DNA of 64,000 nucleotides from Nocardia brevicatena NBRC 12119 (GCF_000308495.1 NZ_BAFU01000049.1:35490-99489), one strand, 5' to 3'; numbered from the stretch's first letter, positions 43,933-53,558 are shown. Notes: generated from the letters alone by a model not told the origin. Numbers and translations are program-made.

Positions 43933-44781
43933 TCAGCGGCGGCCGAGGAAGAGAGTCTGGGTGCTGCGGCCCAGCGGCCCTTTGTCGTCGAAGAGCGCCG
44001 CCTCGGCCAGGCCGATACCGTGGGGCTGCGGATGTGTGACGGCGTCGAGGCAGATCCACTCGCCCGTGGGTTGGCGGTGCAGGATGACCGTCAGGTCGGT
44101 GTTGATGAACAGGTAGCGGTTCCAGTCCAGTACCGAGCTGACACCGTTGCCGGAATCGGCGGCGGCGAGGGTGCGCTCCAGCGGGCTGGGCGTGGTTCCC
44201 GCGACGATCGGGTATTTGAGCCGTATCCAGCAGACCGCGGGACCGGGTTCGGCGAAGGAGCCGGTGACGAAGCGGTATTCGATACCGGTGTGGAAGCCCA
44301 CCGGTTGGGTGGACGGAAACGGTGCGGGTGCGGGCGCCTGTTCGGGACCGGGACGCGCGCCGGTCGGCAGGAGATGGTCGGGAAGGTCCAGTTCCGGTTC
44401 GGCCCGTTTGAACCGCCACGCGTTCGCCCGCATCACCGGCCCCCGGTCGGTGGACAGGGTTGCTTCGACGAGTTCGACGCTGCGTCCCGGGCGCACCAGG
44501 CGTGCCTGCGCGGTGAGCGGCACCAACGGCACCGGGCCGAGTATCTCGACGGCGACGCGGCCGATCCGGAAGTCCGGTCGCGGTTCGCACCGCTCGATCA
44601 CGTGGCCGAGCAGCGCGGACGGCGGTCCGGCGTGCTGAGCGTCCGGCGACCACGGCCCGCGGGTGAGATCGGTGGAGACGAACCGCTGTGGATCTGCCGG
44701 GTCGGGGAGGTAGAAGGCCTCGTTCACGTCGGTGTCCGTTCTTCCGGTCGGCGGTCGCGCCGTCTGCTCGCTCTCTGCCAT
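43933..44781 (-). CDS. TesB-like acyl-CoA thioesterase
   Basis: 282 residues with a double hot-dog fold of the 4HBT_3 type. The first half has FYLPDPADPQRFVSTDLTRGPWSPDAQHAGPPSALLGHVIE, the usual substrate-binding opening, then RVAVEILGPVPLVPLTAQARLVRPGRSVELVEATL. The second half has VLDWNRYLFINTDLTVILHRQPTGEWICLDA and GIGLAEAALFDDKGPLGRSTQTLFL. It hydrolyses acyl-CoA thioesters. The start is uncertain; ATG 44781 is chosen, with a GTG just before NEAFYL as an alternative. It stands alone. Confidence 0.85.
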   Translation of the reverse strand: MAESEQTARPPTGRTDTDVNEAFYLPDPADPQRFVSTDLTRGPWSPDAQHAGPPSALLGHVIERCEPRPDFRIGRVAVEILGPVPLVPLTAQARLVRPGRSVELVEATLSTDRGPVMRANAWRFKRAEPELDLPDHLLPTGARPGPEQAPAPAPFPSTQPVGFHTGIEYRFVTGSFAEPGPAVCWIRLKYPIVAGTTPSPLERTLAAADSGNGVSSVLDWNRYLFINTDLTVILHRQPTGEWICLDAVTHPQPHGIGLAEAALFDDKGPLGRSTQTLFLGRR

Positions 44782-45032
44782 GACCGTACCGGCGGGCCCG
44801 AGCACGTCGTGTTCGGTGTCCTGTCACGGTCGTCCCCGGCCGGCCCGGAGGTCCGGTCCCATGTCGAGCGGTGCGGCCTGTAGTCCGCCTCGGGTTCTAC
44901 CGGCCGGGACACTGCCGCCGACAGCCTCCCGATTCGGCGCACCACCGCCACCCCGAACAGCGGATGAGACAGCGCACCCAGGACGCGGAACACGAGGGCC
45001 GATATGCGAGCGGCCGTGATTTCGAGCGACGG

Positions 45033-45069
45033 CACCGAATGGGTGCACATCCCGTGCACCCATTCGGTG
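45033..45069. terminator. Strong hairpin downstream of the DUF4132 gene
   Basis: The arms at 45033-45048 and 45054-45069 are a perfect 16-bp stem with a 5-base loop (ATCCC). It begins 26 bases past the DUF4132 stop on the minus strand and would end that transcript. The rest of the 44782-45094 gap holds nothing else I recognise. Confidence 0.7.
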
Positions 45070-45094
45070 GATATCGGTTATCCGCTGGACCGTG

Positions 45095-47644
45095 TCAGGT
45101 AGTGCTCTTGCCGATAAAGGAGTCGAGCTGAGTCAGGATCGCCGGGTCCACGATTTTCTCGTCCTCGGCGAGCAAGAGCACCCTGTTCAGAATGACGTTC
45201 GTTATCCGGTCCTCGTCGGCGAACGGCAGAAACAGCCGGCGATGCGCCGTGGCTCCGAACGAGTCGGGCACCACACACAGATGGGCGCCCGGCTCGACGT
45301 GGATGCTGCCACTGGACAGATGCACCCGATAGGTCGCCCGGCTTCCGCGTATCACGGCCGAGCGCTCTTCGACGGTGACCCCGGCGAGCCCCAGATCGGC
45401 CACGAGGGAGGCAAGGACTTGCGCTCGACTTCCCGCCTGTTCCGGCGACCGGAATTCCGCCGGCCCGGCGCCGGCGACCGATACCACCAGGTCCAGGTCT
45501 CGCATGACTTCGGAGAACACCACCGGTGGTACGTCGGTCATCGGCACCGGTTTGCCGCCGATGGCCGGGTAGCGGTCTGGAGCACGGTGTCCCTTGGTCA
45601 GGAAACGAACCTCACCGACAATGGCGTTTCCCTTACCGAGGTGACCGTGGAAGTCACAGCGCAGCGCCGCGATGAGACCGTCGCCGACGTCGCGGGTTGC
45701 CTGATGGTTGTCGTACTCACCGTGGGTGAGCCAGCCTCGGCCGGACAGCAGCCGGCCTGCAACCCTGCCGTCGACCGTATGCCCGGCGAACCGATGCGAC
45801 ACGTCTGCCATCTCGCGTTCCGCCGGACCGACAAGGTACACCTCCCGAAACGCCTGTTTGACCGGCTGCCGGATGCGGCGTCGCATGATCTCGGCCTGCC
45901 AGTCGGCCAGCACCCGCCGCTCGAGCAGTTCGACAGGGTGAACGGCGGTGACCGGCCCGGTGATGTCGACTCGGTCGAGCAGATCGATCACACCCGCCCT
46001 GTCCCGCCACAGCAGCGCGGGCAGCATCGCCGCGGCGGCGGGCAACGACAGCAATCGGGCCAGTTCGTCCGGCGCCAACGTCCCGGCGGTGGCGACCAGT
46101 CGCTCCACCAGCCCGGTTCGCATCCGACGAGCCTGGTCCCGCAGCCGCTCCTGATGATCACGCAGGCGTCGGTAGCCGGGGTCCGCGCGGACGGCGGGCG
46201 GTACCGACTTCAGCGCTTTACCGGCCCGACCGACCGACAATGCCGGATCGGCGCCATCGAATCGCAGTGTGATCCGGTAGTCGCCGACCTCCGACTCCCC
46301 GGGTATCTCGGTGGCGATGCGTGCCTCGCAGTCCCATTCGAGGCGACTCGCGTCCGAAAAGCCTGTCACCTGCGCCAGGTGCTCGAGAGCGACCGTGATC
46401 GCGGCGGCGTGGCTGTGTCTGCGGTTGGGGCCCAGCTTGGCACCCCTTTTCGCCGACTCGCACAATGCCAGGTATCTGTCCAGGACCGTCTCCCCCGGAG
46501 CGAGAGGCAGCATCCCGAAGGCGGCGATGCCGTGCAGCGCATTGTGTTCGACGCGTTTCACCACTTGGTCACGGTTCCACCCCATGACCGCGGAGACCAA
46601 CTCGTTCGGTTCGAGTTCCAACAGGCGGCGGGCAGTGTTCACTCCGACGGTCTCGATCGCGGAGAGAAGGACGGCACGGTTCTGGCGGGTGACCTCGCCT
46701 ACCGATACAGCCCGGACCAGATGCCACAAGGGCGCCGCATGTTCCAGGCCGAACAACGGGAGCAGCGTGTCGGCGTCACCCGCGCACAATCGCCATCGGT
46801 ACGCCCGGCGCTGCTCCTTCACCGGCCGGTCCTGCAACAGGTCGAGCAGGGCGACGCGTTCCTCGTCCGTCAGCTTCGCCGCCCCGAGATGATCGGCTAT
46901 CCGTGGATCACCGGTCCAGGTCAGCGCCGTTCGAACGAACCGCAGGCCGCGCGGTACCGGCACCTTGGGTAGCATGTCCCAGTCCACCGGGGCCGGTTCG
47001 GACACGAGCCGCCAGATCAGCGAATCCACATGCTCCTGTACGGCATCTGCGCAGGCGAGGGGAGCGGACATGTCGCCGGACGGAGACCGGCCGCCGATCG
47101 CGTGGCCGAGATAATGGTCGTCGGTGAAAGCCTGTTCGACCACAGCGGCGTCCAGAGCGCCGGCACCGTGCAGTGCGTCGAGAACCCTCGCCACGGTCTC
47201 TCGGCGCAGAGCGCCGAGGGGGGTGAAGATGAGCACCCGCAGCAGATCGGTATCGGTGGCGGCGGTGGCGCGCTCCGCCACCTCGTCCAGCGCCAACAGG
47301 TGCCGGACGTCCTTCCCGAGCAAGGTGGCCAGCAATGCCTTCCGGCGAGCCGACGCCCACGGAGTGGCCAGCAGGCCACCGATGTCGTCCGATCGGTCCA
47401 CCGGAAAGCAGGCATCATAGAGCTCATCGAGCTCTGCGACGATATCGCCCACGTGCGGAATCAGGTTACCGATCGTCTGGTCGTCGCCCCGTTGGATCCG
47501 GAGCCGGATCTCCTCGGCAATATCTCGCAGACCCGCCTGGTCGTCGGCCTTCGCCACCCCCCGCGCCCGGTCGACCAGCCGCCACAGCTCCTCGCGCTGT
47601 TCGCGAACGGCGTCGACGTAGATCTCCGGTATGGATCGTTCCAC
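45095..47644 (-). CDS. DUF4132-family protein
   Basis: 849 residues with no membrane segment or signal peptide. The C-terminal third carries the DUF4132 pattern: a VDITGPVTAVHPVELL and DWQAEIMRRRIRQPVKQAFREVYLV block, SHRFAGHTVDGRVAGRLLSGRGWL, a KGHRAPDRYPAIGGKPVPMTDVPPVVFSEVMRDLDLVVSVAG block and a late VEPGAHLCVVPDSF. The first 500 residues are helical repeats (for example RRETVARVLDALHGAG and repeated LL-rich helices) that may be a protein scaffold. DUF4132 proteins have no proven activity; some occur near MoxR ATPases or toxin systems, but no such gene lies here. A small gene five bases upstream is probably its partner. Confidence 0.75.
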   Translation of the reverse strand: MERSIPEIYVDAVREQREELWRLVDRARGVAKADDQAGLRDIAEEIRLRIQRGDDQTIGNLIPHVGDIVAELDELYDACFPVDRSDDIGGLLATPWASARRKALLATLLGKDVRHLLALDEVAERATAATDTDLLRVLIFTPLGALRRETVARVLDALHGAGALDAAVVEQAFTDDHYLGHAIGGRSPSGDMSAPLACADAVQEHVDSLIWRLVSEPAPVDWDMLPKVPVPRGLRFVRTALTWTGDPRIADHLGAAKLTDEERVALLDLLQDRPVKEQRRAYRWRLCAGDADTLLPLFGLEHAAPLWHLVRAVSVGEVTRQNRAVLLSAIETVGVNTARRLLELEPNELVSAVMGWNRDQVVKRVEHNALHGIAAFGMLPLAPGETVLDRYLALCESAKRGAKLGPNRRHSHAAAITVALEHLAQVTGFSDASRLEWDCEARIATEIPGESEVGDYRITLRFDGADPALSVGRAGKALKSVPPAVRADPGYRRLRDHQERLRDQARRMRTGLVERLVATAGTLAPDELARLLSLPAAAAMLPALLWRDRAGVIDLLDRVDITGPVTAVHPVELLERRVLADWQAEIMRRRIRQPVKQAFREVYLVGPAEREMADVSHRFAGHTVDGRVAGRLLSGRGWLTHGEYDNHQATRDVGDGLIAALRCDFHGHLGKGNAIVGEVRFLTKGHRAPDRYPAIGGKPVPMTDVPPVVFSEVMRDLDLVVSVAGAGPAEFRSPEQAGSRAQVLASLVADLGLAGVTVEERSAVIRGSRATYRVHLSSGSIHVEPGAHLCVVPDSFGATAHRRLFLPFADEDRITNVILNRVLLLAEDEKIVDPAILTQLDSFIGKSTT

Positions 47645-47649
47645 CGCGA

Positions 47650-47898
47650 TCAGCCTCCCGCCTTCGCGACCGGCCGGAACACAATCGGCTCGCCGAACCG
47701 AACTGCACCCCCATCATCCAAGTCGAGGATCCGTCGACCGCGCACCAGTTCAGGGCGCAACTCCGGGATCCGTTCCTCGGTCGCGTGCCGGAGCGGTTCC
47801 CGCGCTGCCATACGGTCCTCGCCCGATCGCGCCGGCAGTGCCGACGAAGAGCCACCGGATATGACGGGAACCCGGCCGTGCACCTCGATGTCTACCAT
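47650..47898 (-). CDS. Small hypothetical protein upstream of DUF4132
   Basis: 82 residues from the ATG at 47898, ending five bases before the DUF4132 start, so the two are almost certainly co-transcribed. The protein begins MVDIEVHGRVPVISGGSS and ends GAVRFGEPIVFRPVAKAG. It has no Cys or membrane helix and is rich in Arg and Glu in the middle (REPLRHATEERIPELRPEL). The Shine-Dalgarno is weak, and the open frame extends upstream without conserved sequence. I cannot assign a family. Confidence 0.5.
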   Translation of the reverse strand: MVDIEVHGRVPVISGGSSSALPARSGEDRMAAREPLRHATEERIPELRPELVRGRRILDLDDGGAVRFGEPIVFRPVAKAGG

Positions 47899-48097
47899 GG
47901 TCGCACCGTAGACGATGGGTCCGTCAGCACACCGTCGCGCACGGACCCGGGCAAGGTCACTTTTGGCCATGCGCATTCGACGGACACATCCGGCTTTCGA
48001 GCCACCGGCACCGGCTCCACCGCTCATCCGCCGATGATCAACCCGCCACCCGGCCGTACAGCACCAACCTTCCCGGCGCGGCACTAGCATCGCATTC

Positions 48098-49243
48098 GTG
48101 GCGTCCGAGGCAGCGAATCCGGCACATCCGGACTTCCAGATCCTGGTGATCGGCGCCGGGCAGTCCGGATTGTCGGCGGGCTATCACCTCCAGCGGCGTG
48201 GACTCGTTCCCGCGCGCGATTTCCTCATCGTCGACCATGCTCCCGGTCCCGGCGGTGCCTGGCAGTTCCGCTGGCCGTCGCTGACCCTCGGCACGGTGAA
48301 CCGAGTACACGATCTGCCCGGTATGCCGTTCGCCGAGAGCCTGCCGCCCCCTTCCACGGGGCTCTCCCACGTCGACGTACCGGCCGCAACGGCGGTACCA
48401 CACTATTACCGGCGCTACGAGGAGCGTTTCGAGCTGCGGGTACGTAGACCGGTCACCGTGCGAGTGGTCTGCGACCGGGCCGAACGTGACGGCCTGCTGC
48501 ACGCCGAAACCGATCATGCGGGCACCTTCCGTGTCCGCGGTCTGATCAACGCCACCGGAACGTGGGAACACCCCTTCATCCCGCACTATCGCGGTGCCGA
48601 AACCTTCGCGGGCCGGCAACTGCATACCCGCGACTATCGCCGCCCCGAGGAGTTTGCCGGCAGGCACGTGGTGGTGGTCGGCGGCGGTATCTCGGCGGTA
48701 CAGCTGCTCGAGGAGATATCCCGGGTCACCGGCACCACGTGGGTGACTCGATCCGCACCCGTATTCCGGGATACGGCGTTCGACGAGAACGCGGGCCGGC
48801 GCGCGGTGGCGATCGTGGAGGACCGGGTGCGGCGTGGGTTGCCGCCGGGCTCGGTGGTGTCGGTGACCGGGCTGCCGCTGGACGAGCGCATCCGGGCTGC
48901 CCGGGAGCGCGGTGTCCTGCACCGGCGACCGATGTTCGACCATATCGAACCCGAGGGTGTGCGCTGGGCCGATGGCAGTTTCCAGTCTGCACAGGTGATC
49001 TTGTGGGCCACCGGTTTCCGTAGCGCCCTCGACCATCTGGCACCGTTGCGGCTACGCGGATCCGGCGGCGGTATCGCCATGACCGGCAGACTGGCGACCC
49101 AGGTCGCGGTCGATCCGCGGATCCACCTGATCGGATACGGACCGTCGGCGAGCACCATCGGCGCGAACCGAGCAGGCCGAGCGGCCGCGGCGGAACTCAC
49201 CGGCTACCTGAACCTGTCACGGCGGTGGGAAGAACACGAATGA
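48098..49243 (+). CDS. FAD-dependent monooxygenase/NAD(P)-binding oxidoreductase
   Basis: 381 residues of the flavin-containing monooxygenase-like group. The FAD-binding GxGxxG is VIGAGQSGLSAGYHLQRRGL; the segment APGPGGAWQFRWPSLTLGTVNRVHDLPG follows; the second, NADPH-binding Rossmann motif is VVVVGGGISAVQLLEEISRV. The ATG motif (LINATGTWEHP) and WATGFRSALDHLAP are typical. The GTG at 48098 lies seven bases after a TAGCAT -10-like box (48085-48090), so the mRNA is probably leaderless. It likely hydroxylates or oxidises small organic substrates. Confidence 0.9.
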   Translation: MASEAANPAHPDFQILVIGAGQSGLSAGYHLQRRGLVPARDFLIVDHAPGPGGAWQFRWPSLTLGTVNRVHDLPGMPFAESLPPPSTGLSHVDVPAATAVPHYYRRYEERFELRVRRPVTVRVVCDRAERDGLLHAETDHAGTFRVRGLINATGTWEHPFIPHYRGAETFAGRQLHTRDYRRPEEFAGRHVVVVGGGISAVQLLEEISRVTGTTWVTRSAPVFRDTAFDENAGRRAVAIVEDRVRRGLPPGSVVSVTGLPLDERIRAARERGVLHRRPMFDHIEPEGVRWADGSFQSAQVILWATGFRSALDHLAPLRLRGSGGGIAMTGRLATQVAVDPRIHLIGYGPSASTIGANRAGRAAAAELTGYLNLSRRWEEHE

Positions 49244-50010
49244 ACAGGCCGCGGAGCGCGGTCCGGTTCGCCGATGATTTCAGAGACAGGTTTCGACACT
49301 GCCGAAGACGACTGTGCAGGGGCACCGAGCGAGGGTCCCGTGCGACAGTTCCGGTCTCGTGACCGCCGATTGCCGGTTAAGATCACCGCGGGCATTGGCC
49401 GGCAAAGAGGAGTGGATACCGACGTGGGAAACTTCGGTCGAACGTCACGGGAACAGCGGCGAGCCGTGGCGATGGAAACGGCCGAGGCGGTCGCTGCAGG
49501 TCGGAGGCCCGGCCGGTAAAGCTCATCCGAGTATTCACGGGTAGCGACCGCACCGACACGGTGATCATACCACCGGTTCGGTGAATCGAGCTGCCCATAC
49601 CGCTCGGTCTTGTCGACACAAGGGTGTCCACTCACACGGTCATCACCGTCTCATCGCAGGACATGGCACATACGAGCGATAACCATCCACGTGGCTCTTG
49701 TCGCCGACCTCGATGGTCGACGGATTACTGTGCGGCCGCCGGCGCCGGAACCCGATTTTCGTCGGGTAGGAGAGTCGGTCCGACGGTCGAGAAACCCTCG
49801 GCCCGCGGAACTCGCTTCTACGCAGGGTTGGCGCGTCGTCGGTAGCCGCCGCGCACAGTGAGCATGGGCACGTCTCGAAATCCGCGTTCGCGAGTGCCGA
49901 CTACTCGCAGGCGTCGATGTGTCGACGTATCCACCTCCGATGGGACAACTCACGGGTCCCGCACTGCTCTGCCACTGTTCACGATCACCTATTTCGATGG
50001 AGGAGTTGTT
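49244..50010. other. 767-bp gap
   Basis: No convincing gene. A 31-codon frame starting GTG at about 49420 with an AAAGAGGAG upstream was considered but is too weak. A small palindrome CTTGT-CGAC-ACAAG lies near 49609. The last bases hold the GGAGG of the next gene. Confidence 0.4.
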
Positions 50011-50598
50011 ATGTCCAGACATGCGCACGGGTTCCGGATCCCCGGGCTGGCCGCAGGTTTTGCTGTGTTGAGTTGTGCCGTACTGATGCTGACGGCGTGT
50101 AGCGGCGAATCGTCGAATGCGCCGAGTTCGTCGGCTCCCGCTACCACGATCCCCGGCCAGAACGGAGCGGACGAGGGTGGAGACGTCGACTTCGACGCCA
50201 ATATCGGCGACTGCGTGGCGTTGTCGGGAACGATGATGGACGCGGAAATCGACCACGCGCAGTGCGGCTCCGCACAGTCGAACTACAAGGTGGTCGCCAA
50301 GACGGCCACGAAGGAAGGCTGCGCTTCCGATGTCGACCAGACCTACTACGTGACCCTGGGCGGTGTGGAACAGGGCGCGCTGTGCCTCGACATCGATTGG
50401 GTCGAAGGCGAATGCATGACGGTTCCGTCCGGAAGCGAAAGCCCCACTCACAGCCCGTGCACCCCGGGCAAACCCGATACCGTTCGGGTGCTGAAGATCC
50501 TGACCGGTACCACCGACGAATCCGGATGCCCGGAAGAGACCACCAGCTACTACACCTACGACGAACGTCAACTCGTCACCTGCGTCGCCGAGGTCTGA
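50011..50598 (+). CDS. LppU/SCO3897-like lipoprotein
   Basis: 195 residues. A signal peptide ends in the lipobox LTAC (Cys31), so the protein should be lipid-anchored outside the membrane. A Ser/Pro/Ala linker follows, then a domain of about 140 residues with NIGDCVALSGTMMDAEIDHAQCGSAQSNYKVVAK, CASDVDQTYY, ALCLDIDWVEGECM and CPEETTSYYTYDERQLVTCV. Paired Cys residues suggest several disulfides. The pattern is that of the LppU/SCO3897 family of actinobacteria. The function is unknown. The ATG at 50011 has GGAGG at good spacing. Confidence 0.82.
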   Translation: MSRHAHGFRIPGLAAGFAVLSCAVLMLTACSGESSNAPSSSAPATTIPGQNGADEGGDVDFDANIGDCVALSGTMMDAEIDHAQCGSAQSNYKVVAKTATKEGCASDVDQTYYVTLGGVEQGALCLDIDWVEGECMTVPSGSESPTHSPCTPGKPDTVRVLKILTGTTDESGCPEETTSYYTYDERQLVTCVAEV

Positions 50599-50617
50599 CG
50601 AGAATCACATCCTCCGC

Positions 50618-50637
50618 CGGCCGGCGACCGCCGGCCG
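50618..50637 (+). terminator. Hairpin after the LppU-like gene
   Basis: CGGCCGGCG and CGCCGGCCG are perfect 9-base arms separated by two bases, 20 bases past the stop codon. The small loop means only the outer seven pairs can form cleanly. Likely a terminator. Confidence 0.5.
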
Positions 50638-50710
50638 ACTGCTAACACCTTGGTGGACAGGGCGATACGTTGTTCAACTGATGTTTCCGGACATTTCGAA
50701 GGAGAATCTC

Positions 50711-51049
50711 GTGACCTCGAACGCCAAGCGTGTGCTGGCCGGCGTGGCGGCCGCAGCGGCCCTCACCCTTGCCATGGCCCCGCAGGCCGCGGCCTATCCG
50801 GTGGGGCCGTGGGGAGTGGAAGGCCCGTGTAAAGGTCTGGAACCGAACCAGTGTCCGTGGAGTGCCTCCGAAGACGGCCTCACCTGGTCGTACAAGGGTC
50901 ATTCCTCGCACTACGACAAACTGGGCAACTACGTCTGCAACACCAACCAATGGGAACCGGCGCGCAGCGCATACTGCACCGCTGTGATGACGCTGGTTCG
51001 TGCGCTGCCGCCGCTCCCCGTCGGCCAACTCCTCGGCAGTCAAAGCTGA
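50711..51049 (+). CDS. Small secreted Cys-containing protein
   Basis: 112 residues. A signal peptide (KRVLAGVAAAAALTLAMAPQAAA) is followed by cleavage near AYP. The mature protein of about 85 residues is rich in Trp, Pro, Gly and Cys (GPCKGLEPNQCPWS, LTWSYKGHSSHYDKLGNYVC, SAYCTAV), giving four Cys for two disulfides. The GTG at 50711 has AAGGAGA at good spacing; ATG 50681 is less likely. I do not recognise the family. It follows the LppU-like lipoprotein and is probably exported to the cell surface or medium. Confidence 0.72.
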   Translation: MTSNAKRVLAGVAAAAALTLAMAPQAAAYPVGPWGVEGPCKGLEPNQCPWSASEDGLTWSYKGHSSHYDKLGNYVCNTNQWEPARSAYCTAVMTLVRALPPLPVGQLLGSQS

Positions 51050-51254
51050 ACGGCGCGCCACGGTTTCCCGGCCGGGACCGGGTACGCCGGGCGCCGGTGT
51101 CACCCACGATGTCCGATCGGGCGGCCGCGCCGGGCGTGGCGATGGCCGCGGCAATCGGCGGGACCGATGGCGGTCGGGTAGGGTGCAGCCCTGCGCACGG
51201 TCCCTGTCCGGTGGATCGCCACCGGACAGGGGACACAACTCGGCGGCGGAAGGT

Positions 51255-51725
51255 ATGGACCAGGCCATGGCGGACGACACCGGGGTTCCCCGCATAGTGA
51301 CCGCCACCCGGGTGATCGCCGCCGAGGCCCGGGAGGTTTTCCGGTGGATCGCCGATCCGGCGCAGCATCCTCGCTGGGACGGCAACGACAACCTGACAGA
51401 AGCGCCGGCCGGGCAGACCGTGTGCAAGGTGGGCGACGTATTCACCATGACGCTCACCACGGGCAGCGTCAGGGAGAACCACGTGGTGGAGTTCGAAGCG
51501 GACCGACGCATCGCCTGGCTCCCTTCGGAACCGGGCCGGCGACCGCCGGGTCACCTGTGGCGGTGGGAGCTCGAGCCGGTGGACGTGGCGTATACCCGGG
51601 TCACGCACACCTACGACTGGTCGCGGTTGACCGACGAGACACGTGTGGCGCGCGCCCGAGCCACCACCGCCGACAAGCTCCGTGCCTCCCTCGACAGACT
51701 CGCGAAGCTCGCCGAGCCCTCCTGA
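51255..51725 (+). CDS. SRPBCC family protein
   Basis: 156 residues. The fold is clear: VTATRVIAAEAREVFRWIADPAQHPRWDGNDN, a strand block MTLTTGSVRENHVVEFEADRRIAWLPSEPG, WRWELEPVDVAYTRVTHTYDWSRL and a C-terminal helix TTADKLRASLDRLAKLAE. These proteins bind hydrophobic ligands; many relatives are annotated as polyketide cyclases without evidence. ATG 51255 is chosen, with ATG 51267 as an alternative; the GGAAGG is very close to the first. It converges with the permease gene. Confidence 0.82.
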   Translation: MDQAMADDTGVPRIVTATRVIAAEAREVFRWIADPAQHPRWDGNDNLTEAPAGQTVCKVGDVFTMTLTTGSVRENHVVEFEADRRIAWLPSEPGRRPPGHLWRWELEPVDVAYTRVTHTYDWSRLTDETRVARARATTADKLRASLDRLAKLAEPS

Positions 51726-51938
51726 TCGGATCCGATGCCGCGATCGATCGCGTTCGAGGTCGGCCGGCCAGGTCTGTGCGCGAGGATCGCATTCACGACG
51801 TCCTCGTCCTCGCGCAGCGCGATCCGCCGGAGGCCCCGGTCTCATCGCGGTACCGCCCGCGCGACCATTGGCGGGATCTGTCCGGTCACCTCGAGCGGGC
51901 CCGCCGGCGCCGACGGTCCCGCCCGGGACCGGGCCGGG

Positions 51939-53423
51939 TCAGCGCCGGGCGGCCGCGGTCTCGGCGAGAACCTTTTCCCGATGCTGTGCCCGCAGGGCGC
52001 CGTGGCGGGGGCTGCGGCGCACGACCAGATAGGCGACGGCCAACACGGCGAACCAGACCGGCGTCACCAGGAGGGCGGTCAGTGTATCGCTCTCCTGGGT
52101 GAGCGCCCAGACCAGGAAGACGAAGAACGCCAGCACGGCCCAGACCATCGGGATCCCGCCGGGAAGTTTGAACGTCGACGCGGCGTGCAGGTGCGGACGC
52201 CGGCGGCGGTACACCAGGTAGCTCACCAGGATCATCGTCCAGACGAACATGAAGCACAGCGACGAGATGGTGGTAACCACCGTGAACGCCTCGACGATCG
52301 ACTGTCCAGCGTAGAGCAGCACCACACCGATCAGCAGGAACGCACACGAGAAGCGCAGCGCGTTGGCCGGAACCCGGCGTCGGGACAATTTCCCGAGCAG
52401 AGTGGGCGCGTCGCCGTCGCCGGCCAGGCCGTACACCATCCGGGAAGTCGAATAGATCCCCGAGTTCGCACTGGAGGTGGCGCTGGTCAACACCACGAAG
52501 TTGACCACGCTCGCGGCGATACCGAGCCCGGCGAGGGAGAACATCGCCACGAACGGGCTGGTGTCGGGGGAGACCTGGCGCCACGGGGTCACCGCGCAGA
52601 TCACGATCAGCGCGCCGACATAGAACAGCAGGACCCGCACCGGAATGGAGTTCACCGCGCGGGGCAGGGTGCGTTCCGGATCCTTGGCCTCGGCGGCGGT
52701 GGTACCCACCAGTTCGATCCCGACGAAGGCGAAGACCGCGATCTGGAATCCGGCCACGAAACCCATCGGGCCGGTCGGGAAGAAACCACCGTCGTTCCAG
52801 AGATTGGCCAATGAGGCCGTGCTTCCGCTGTCACCGGTGAAGCCCGTGAGTACCATCACCAGACCGGTCACAATCAGCGCGCCGATGGCGAGCACCTTGA
52901 TCAGCGCGAACCAGAACTCGGTTTCGCCGAACGCGCGCACCGTCGGCAGGTTCAGCAGCAGCAGGACGACGATGCAGGCCAGCGCGGGGATCCACAGCGG
53001 CAGATCCGGCCACCAGTACGCGACGTACCCGGCGATCGCCACCACGTCGGCGATTCCGGTGACCACCCAGCAGAACCAATAGGTCCAGCCGGTGAAGAAC
53101 CCGGCCCACGGCCCGAGCAGATCGCCCGCGAAATCGCTGAACGATTTGTACCCCGAGTTCGACAGCAGCAGTTCTCCCATCGCCCGCATGACGAAGAAGA
53201 GGAAGAACCCGATGATCATGTAGACGAGGATCACCGAGGGACCGGCCAGCGAGATCGTCTTACCCGAACCCATGAACAGCCCGGTTCCGATCGCCCCGCC
53301 GATCGCGATCAGCTGGATATGGCGATTGGCCAGCTGACGGCTCAGGCCCTCCGGACCGTCCCCCTGGGGTCCCGCCTCGGACGCCTTGTCTCCCGAGCCC
53401 CCGTCGCTCTGCAGCACCGCCAT
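51939..53423 (-). CDS. APC-family amino-acid permease (CycA-like)
   Basis: 494 residues with 12 hydrophobic helices. The first helix carries QLIAIGGAIGTGLFMGSGKTI, the substrate-binding unwound segment; then LLLSNSGYKSFSDFA, WTYWFCWVVTGIADVVAIAGYV and FAFVGIELVGTTAAEAKDPERTLPRAVNSIPVRVLLFYVGAL. The pattern is that of the CycA/AroP group (D-alanine, D-serine, glycine or aromatic amino acid:proton symport). The ATG at 53423 has GGAGGGAGAG upstream. It stands alone and is divergent from nothing; its substrate is not certain. Confidence 0.9.
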   Translation of the reverse strand: MAVLQSDGGSGDKASEAGPQGDGPEGLSRQLANRHIQLIAIGGAIGTGLFMGSGKTISLAGPSVILVYMIIGFFLFFVMRAMGELLLSNSGYKSFSDFAGDLLGPWAGFFTGWTYWFCWVVTGIADVVAIAGYVAYWWPDLPLWIPALACIVVLLLLNLPTVRAFGETEFWFALIKVLAIGALIVTGLVMVLTGFTGDSGSTASLANLWNDGGFFPTGPMGFVAGFQIAVFAFVGIELVGTTAAEAKDPERTLPRAVNSIPVRVLLFYVGALIVICAVTPWRQVSPDTSPFVAMFSLAGLGIAASVVNFVVLTSATSSANSGIYSTSRMVYGLAGDGDAPTLLGKLSRRRVPANALRFSCAFLLIGVVLLYAGQSIVEAFTVVTTISSLCFMFVWTMILVSYLVYRRRRPHLHAASTFKLPGGIPMVWAVLAFFVFLVWALTQESDTLTALLVTPVWFAVLAVAYLVVRRSPRHGALRAQHREKVLAETAAARR

Positions 53424-53542
53424 AACTCTCCCTCCGGAACCAGATCGCGCTACGCCCATCCGACCATCATTCGATGGATTCTTCGCGGGCAGGTGGGGCC
53501 ATCGCCCGGCAACGCAGTCGACAGACTATGCCCCACCATCCG

Positions 53543-53558
53543 CCCTCGCCGGCGAGGG
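53543..53558 (-). terminator. Hairpin downstream of the 53624 gene
   Basis: CCCTCGCC and GGCGAGGG form a perfect 16-base palindrome, with CACCA and TGGTG adding outer pairs. It lies 65 bases past the stop of the small hypothetical gene on the minus strand and upstream of the permease. A likely terminator. Confidence 0.4.

Noticed and set aside
45092-46972. Long plus-strand open frame opposite DUF4132
   Set aside because: Composition is that of an antisense shadow, and the minus strand shows the recognisable DUF4132 blocks.
49420-49519. 31-codon ORF after an AAAGAGGAG
   Set aside because: The spacing is long, the peptide is short and basic, and nothing downstream supports a transcript end.
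51735-52814. Open frame opposite the amino-acid permease
   Set aside because: Rich in Arg, Gly, His and Gln with no motif; the permease on the other strand has 12 clear helices.
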